A stretch of DNA of 64,000 nucleotides from Myxococcales bacterium (lineage in GTDB: Bacteria > Myxococcota_A > Polyangia > Polyangiales > Polyangiaceae), in NCBI GenBank assembly GCA_023248745.1, contig JAHFDZ010000001.1, positions 16,912 through 80,911 of the forward strand. The letters run 5' to 3'. This document shows, piece after piece, positions 62,244-64,000 of the stretch (its first letter is position 1; each line of letters opens with the position of its first letter). The translations under genes were made by a program, and so were the position numbers. Below the pieces are notes generated by a model. That model ran no database searches. It saw only the letters and a list, made by a program, of their open reading frames with translations, and was not told where the DNA came from.

Positions 62244-63839
62244 TTACGTTAGGTGCGCGGGGACTCCTCGCCTCACGACCGTGTCGCGTGCGAGTTTAGC
62301 ATCGGCTTCTGGATAGTCGATCGTCGTATGGAGGCCGCGGCTCTCTTTTCGAGCCGAAGCACACTCGACTACGAGCTGCGCGACGGTTGCGATATTTCGT
62401 AACTCGAGAAGATCTCTTGTGACGAAGTAGCGCCAGTAGTATTCGGCGATCTCTTCCTGCAAGAGGGCTATGCGTCGCGCCGCTCTTCGCAGGCGCGAGT
62501 TGGATCGCACGATGCCAACGTAGTTCCACATCGTGCGACGAAGTTCGTCCCAATTCTGCGTAATCACGACGGCGTCATCGCTCGGAACCGCTTCGCCGAC
62601 CTGCCACTCAGGGACCTCAGGGAAGGGCGTACCGCGATCGATTTCGCGCAACGCAACAGCCGCTCGATGCGCAAAGACTAACCCTTCGAGCAACGAATTG
62701 GACGCGAGTCGATTTGCACCATGAAGGCCGGTGCAGCTCACCTCCCCTACCGCCCAAAGGCCCGGAATCGACGTCCGCCCATCAAGGTCGGTCGTCACCC
62801 CGCCGCACATATAGTGAGCGGCAGGGACGACTGGAATGGGCTGCTTCGCAATGTCGATCCCGTACTTCATGCATTGTGCGTAGATGCCAGGAAAGTGCTC
62901 CTCGAGAAATGCGCGGGGATGATGGGTAATGTCGAGCAAAACGTAATCGGCGCCGCTACGTTTCATCTCGTAATCGATCGCGCGCGCAACAACGTCGCGC
63001 GGCGCAAGCTCAAGGCGGCTGTCGTGCAGCTCCATGAAGCGCACACCGTCCTGAGTGAAGAGCTTTGCGCCCTCGCCCCGTAGCGCTTCGGTGATGAGAA
63101 AATTCTTCGCCTGGGGATGAAAAAGACACGTCGGATGAAACTGGTAGAATTCCATGTTCGCGATTTCGGCGCCCGCGCGAAATGCCATCGCAACGCCGTC
63201 GCCTGAAGCGACGTCCGGATTGGTTGTGTAGAGGTAGACTTTACCCGCGCCACCTGTCGCGAGAATGGTCGCACGCGCCAGGAGTGTGTCGACTTTGCCC
63301 GATCGCTCATCGAGTACGTACGCACCTGCGCAAACCTCGGGTCCTCCAAACTTTGCGAGGGTGATCAAATCGATCGCCATCTGATGTTCGAGCACTTCGA
63401 TGTTGGGCGATTCTGCAACGCGTTCGAGCAGGGCCCGTTCCACTTCGCGACCGGTCATGTCGCTTGCATGCGCGATACGTCTCGCGCTGTGGCCGGCTTC
63501 GAGGTGAAGGTCCAATTCGTCACTGCGAGCGATCACATCAAACTTTGCGCCGAGGGCGCGAAGCTGTTCGATGCGCGCGGGTCCTTCTTCAACGCACATT
63601 TCAACCGCTTGCGGATGACAGAGACCCGCTCCTGCAACCAGGGTGTCCTTCGCGTGCGCTGCGAACGAATCGGCTTCGTCCAGAACCGCGGCGATCCCAC
63701 CTTGTGCATATTTGGTGTTCGACTCGTCACGTGCGCGCTTCGTCACGACGACTACGCGCCCCACATTCGCAGCTTCAAGGGCGAACGTCAGACCGGCGAC
63801 ACCACTACCTAAGACGAGAAAGTCACATTGCTTGACCAT
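62244..63839 (-). CDS. nadB: L-aspartate oxidase
   Basis: 'DFLVLGSGVAGLTFALEAA', 'NTKYAQGGIAAV', 'MEFYQFHPTCLFHP', 'YMCGGVTTDLDGRTSIPGLWAVGEVSCTGLHGANRLASNSLLEGLVFAHRAA'. Confidence 0.96.
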   Translation of the reverse strand: MVKQCDFLVLGSGVAGLTFALEAANVGRVVVVTKRARDESNTKYAQGGIAAVLDEADSFAAHAKDTLVAGAGLCHPQAVEMCVEEGPARIEQLRALGAKFDVIARSDELDLHLEAGHSARRIAHASDMTGREVERALLERVAESPNIEVLEHQMAIDLITLAKFGGPEVCAGAYVLDERSGKVDTLLARATILATGGAGKVYLYTTNPDVASGDGVAMAFRAGAEIANMEFYQFHPTCLFHPQAKNFLITEALRGEGAKLFTQDGVRFMELHDSRLELAPRDVVARAIDYEMKRSGADYVLLDITHHPRAFLEEHFPGIYAQCMKYGIDIAKQPIPVVPAAHYMCGGVTTDLDGRTSIPGLWAVGEVSCTGLHGANRLASNSLLEGLVFAHRAAVALREIDRGTPFPEVPEWQVGEAVPSDDAVVITQNWDELRRTMWNYVGIVRSNSRLRRAARRIALLQEEIAEYYWRYFVTRDLLELRNIATVAQLVVECASARKESRGLHTTIDYPEADAKLARDTVVRRGVPAHLT

Positions 63840-64000
63840 TGGTCCACCTGATTCGCACCCAGTTCATGCGCAAAAGCACACATCGAGCGACCCTGCTGGT
63901 TCCCAAAAGAGACTCGAACGGCCTCAATACTATGACAGGGTCGAGACAGGGGGGTGACTCGAGAGATACGGTGGACGTGCCGTCTATCAAACGAGGACCA

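Noticed and set aside
63840-64000. Possible tRNA-like sequence at the right edge ('ggttcccaaaagagactcgaacggcc')
   Set aside because: I could not build a cloverleaf with matching acceptor and anticodon arms; treated as nadB upstream region.

Overview
This 64 kb window looks chromosomal and gene-dense. It is probably from a Myxococcota (Polyangia-like) bacterium; that is inferred from a MYXO-CTERM-like protein, FecR/ECF modules, kinase/PEGA modules and choice-of-anchor lipoproteins, not from any search. I found no rRNA, tRNA, CRISPR array, IS element or prophage. Core genes: nucleoside/sugar ABC transporter, ddl, PP2C phosphatase, accC-type biotin carboxylase, parE-parC divergent from bamA-gyrA-nth, queG, trmN6-like, rpsP-KH-rimM-trmD-RNA methyltransferase, mutY, keto-acid dehydrogenase E1beta/E2, nadB. 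Accessory and regulatory parts: two M16 peptidase pairs, an ECF sigma/FecR/outer-membrane barrel operon, a sigma-like factor divergent from a kinase with an anti-sigma zinc-finger-like N-terminus, a sigma-lipoprotein-DnaJ-DnaK cluster, two tail-to-tail TolC genes, an NtrC-type regulator, and a 1136-aa ASH/Hydin lipoprotein. The most unusual non-gene signals are: (i) an over-represented short motif WWWYGTAAC (GTTACRWWW on the sense strand), about 28 copies by manual scan; (ii) a multi-hairpin element at 10752-10928 that overlaps the 3' end of a CDS; (iii) a tandem/inverted repeat after gyrA with 14 GATC sites in about 174 bp. All assignments come from reading the sequence. No database search was run.
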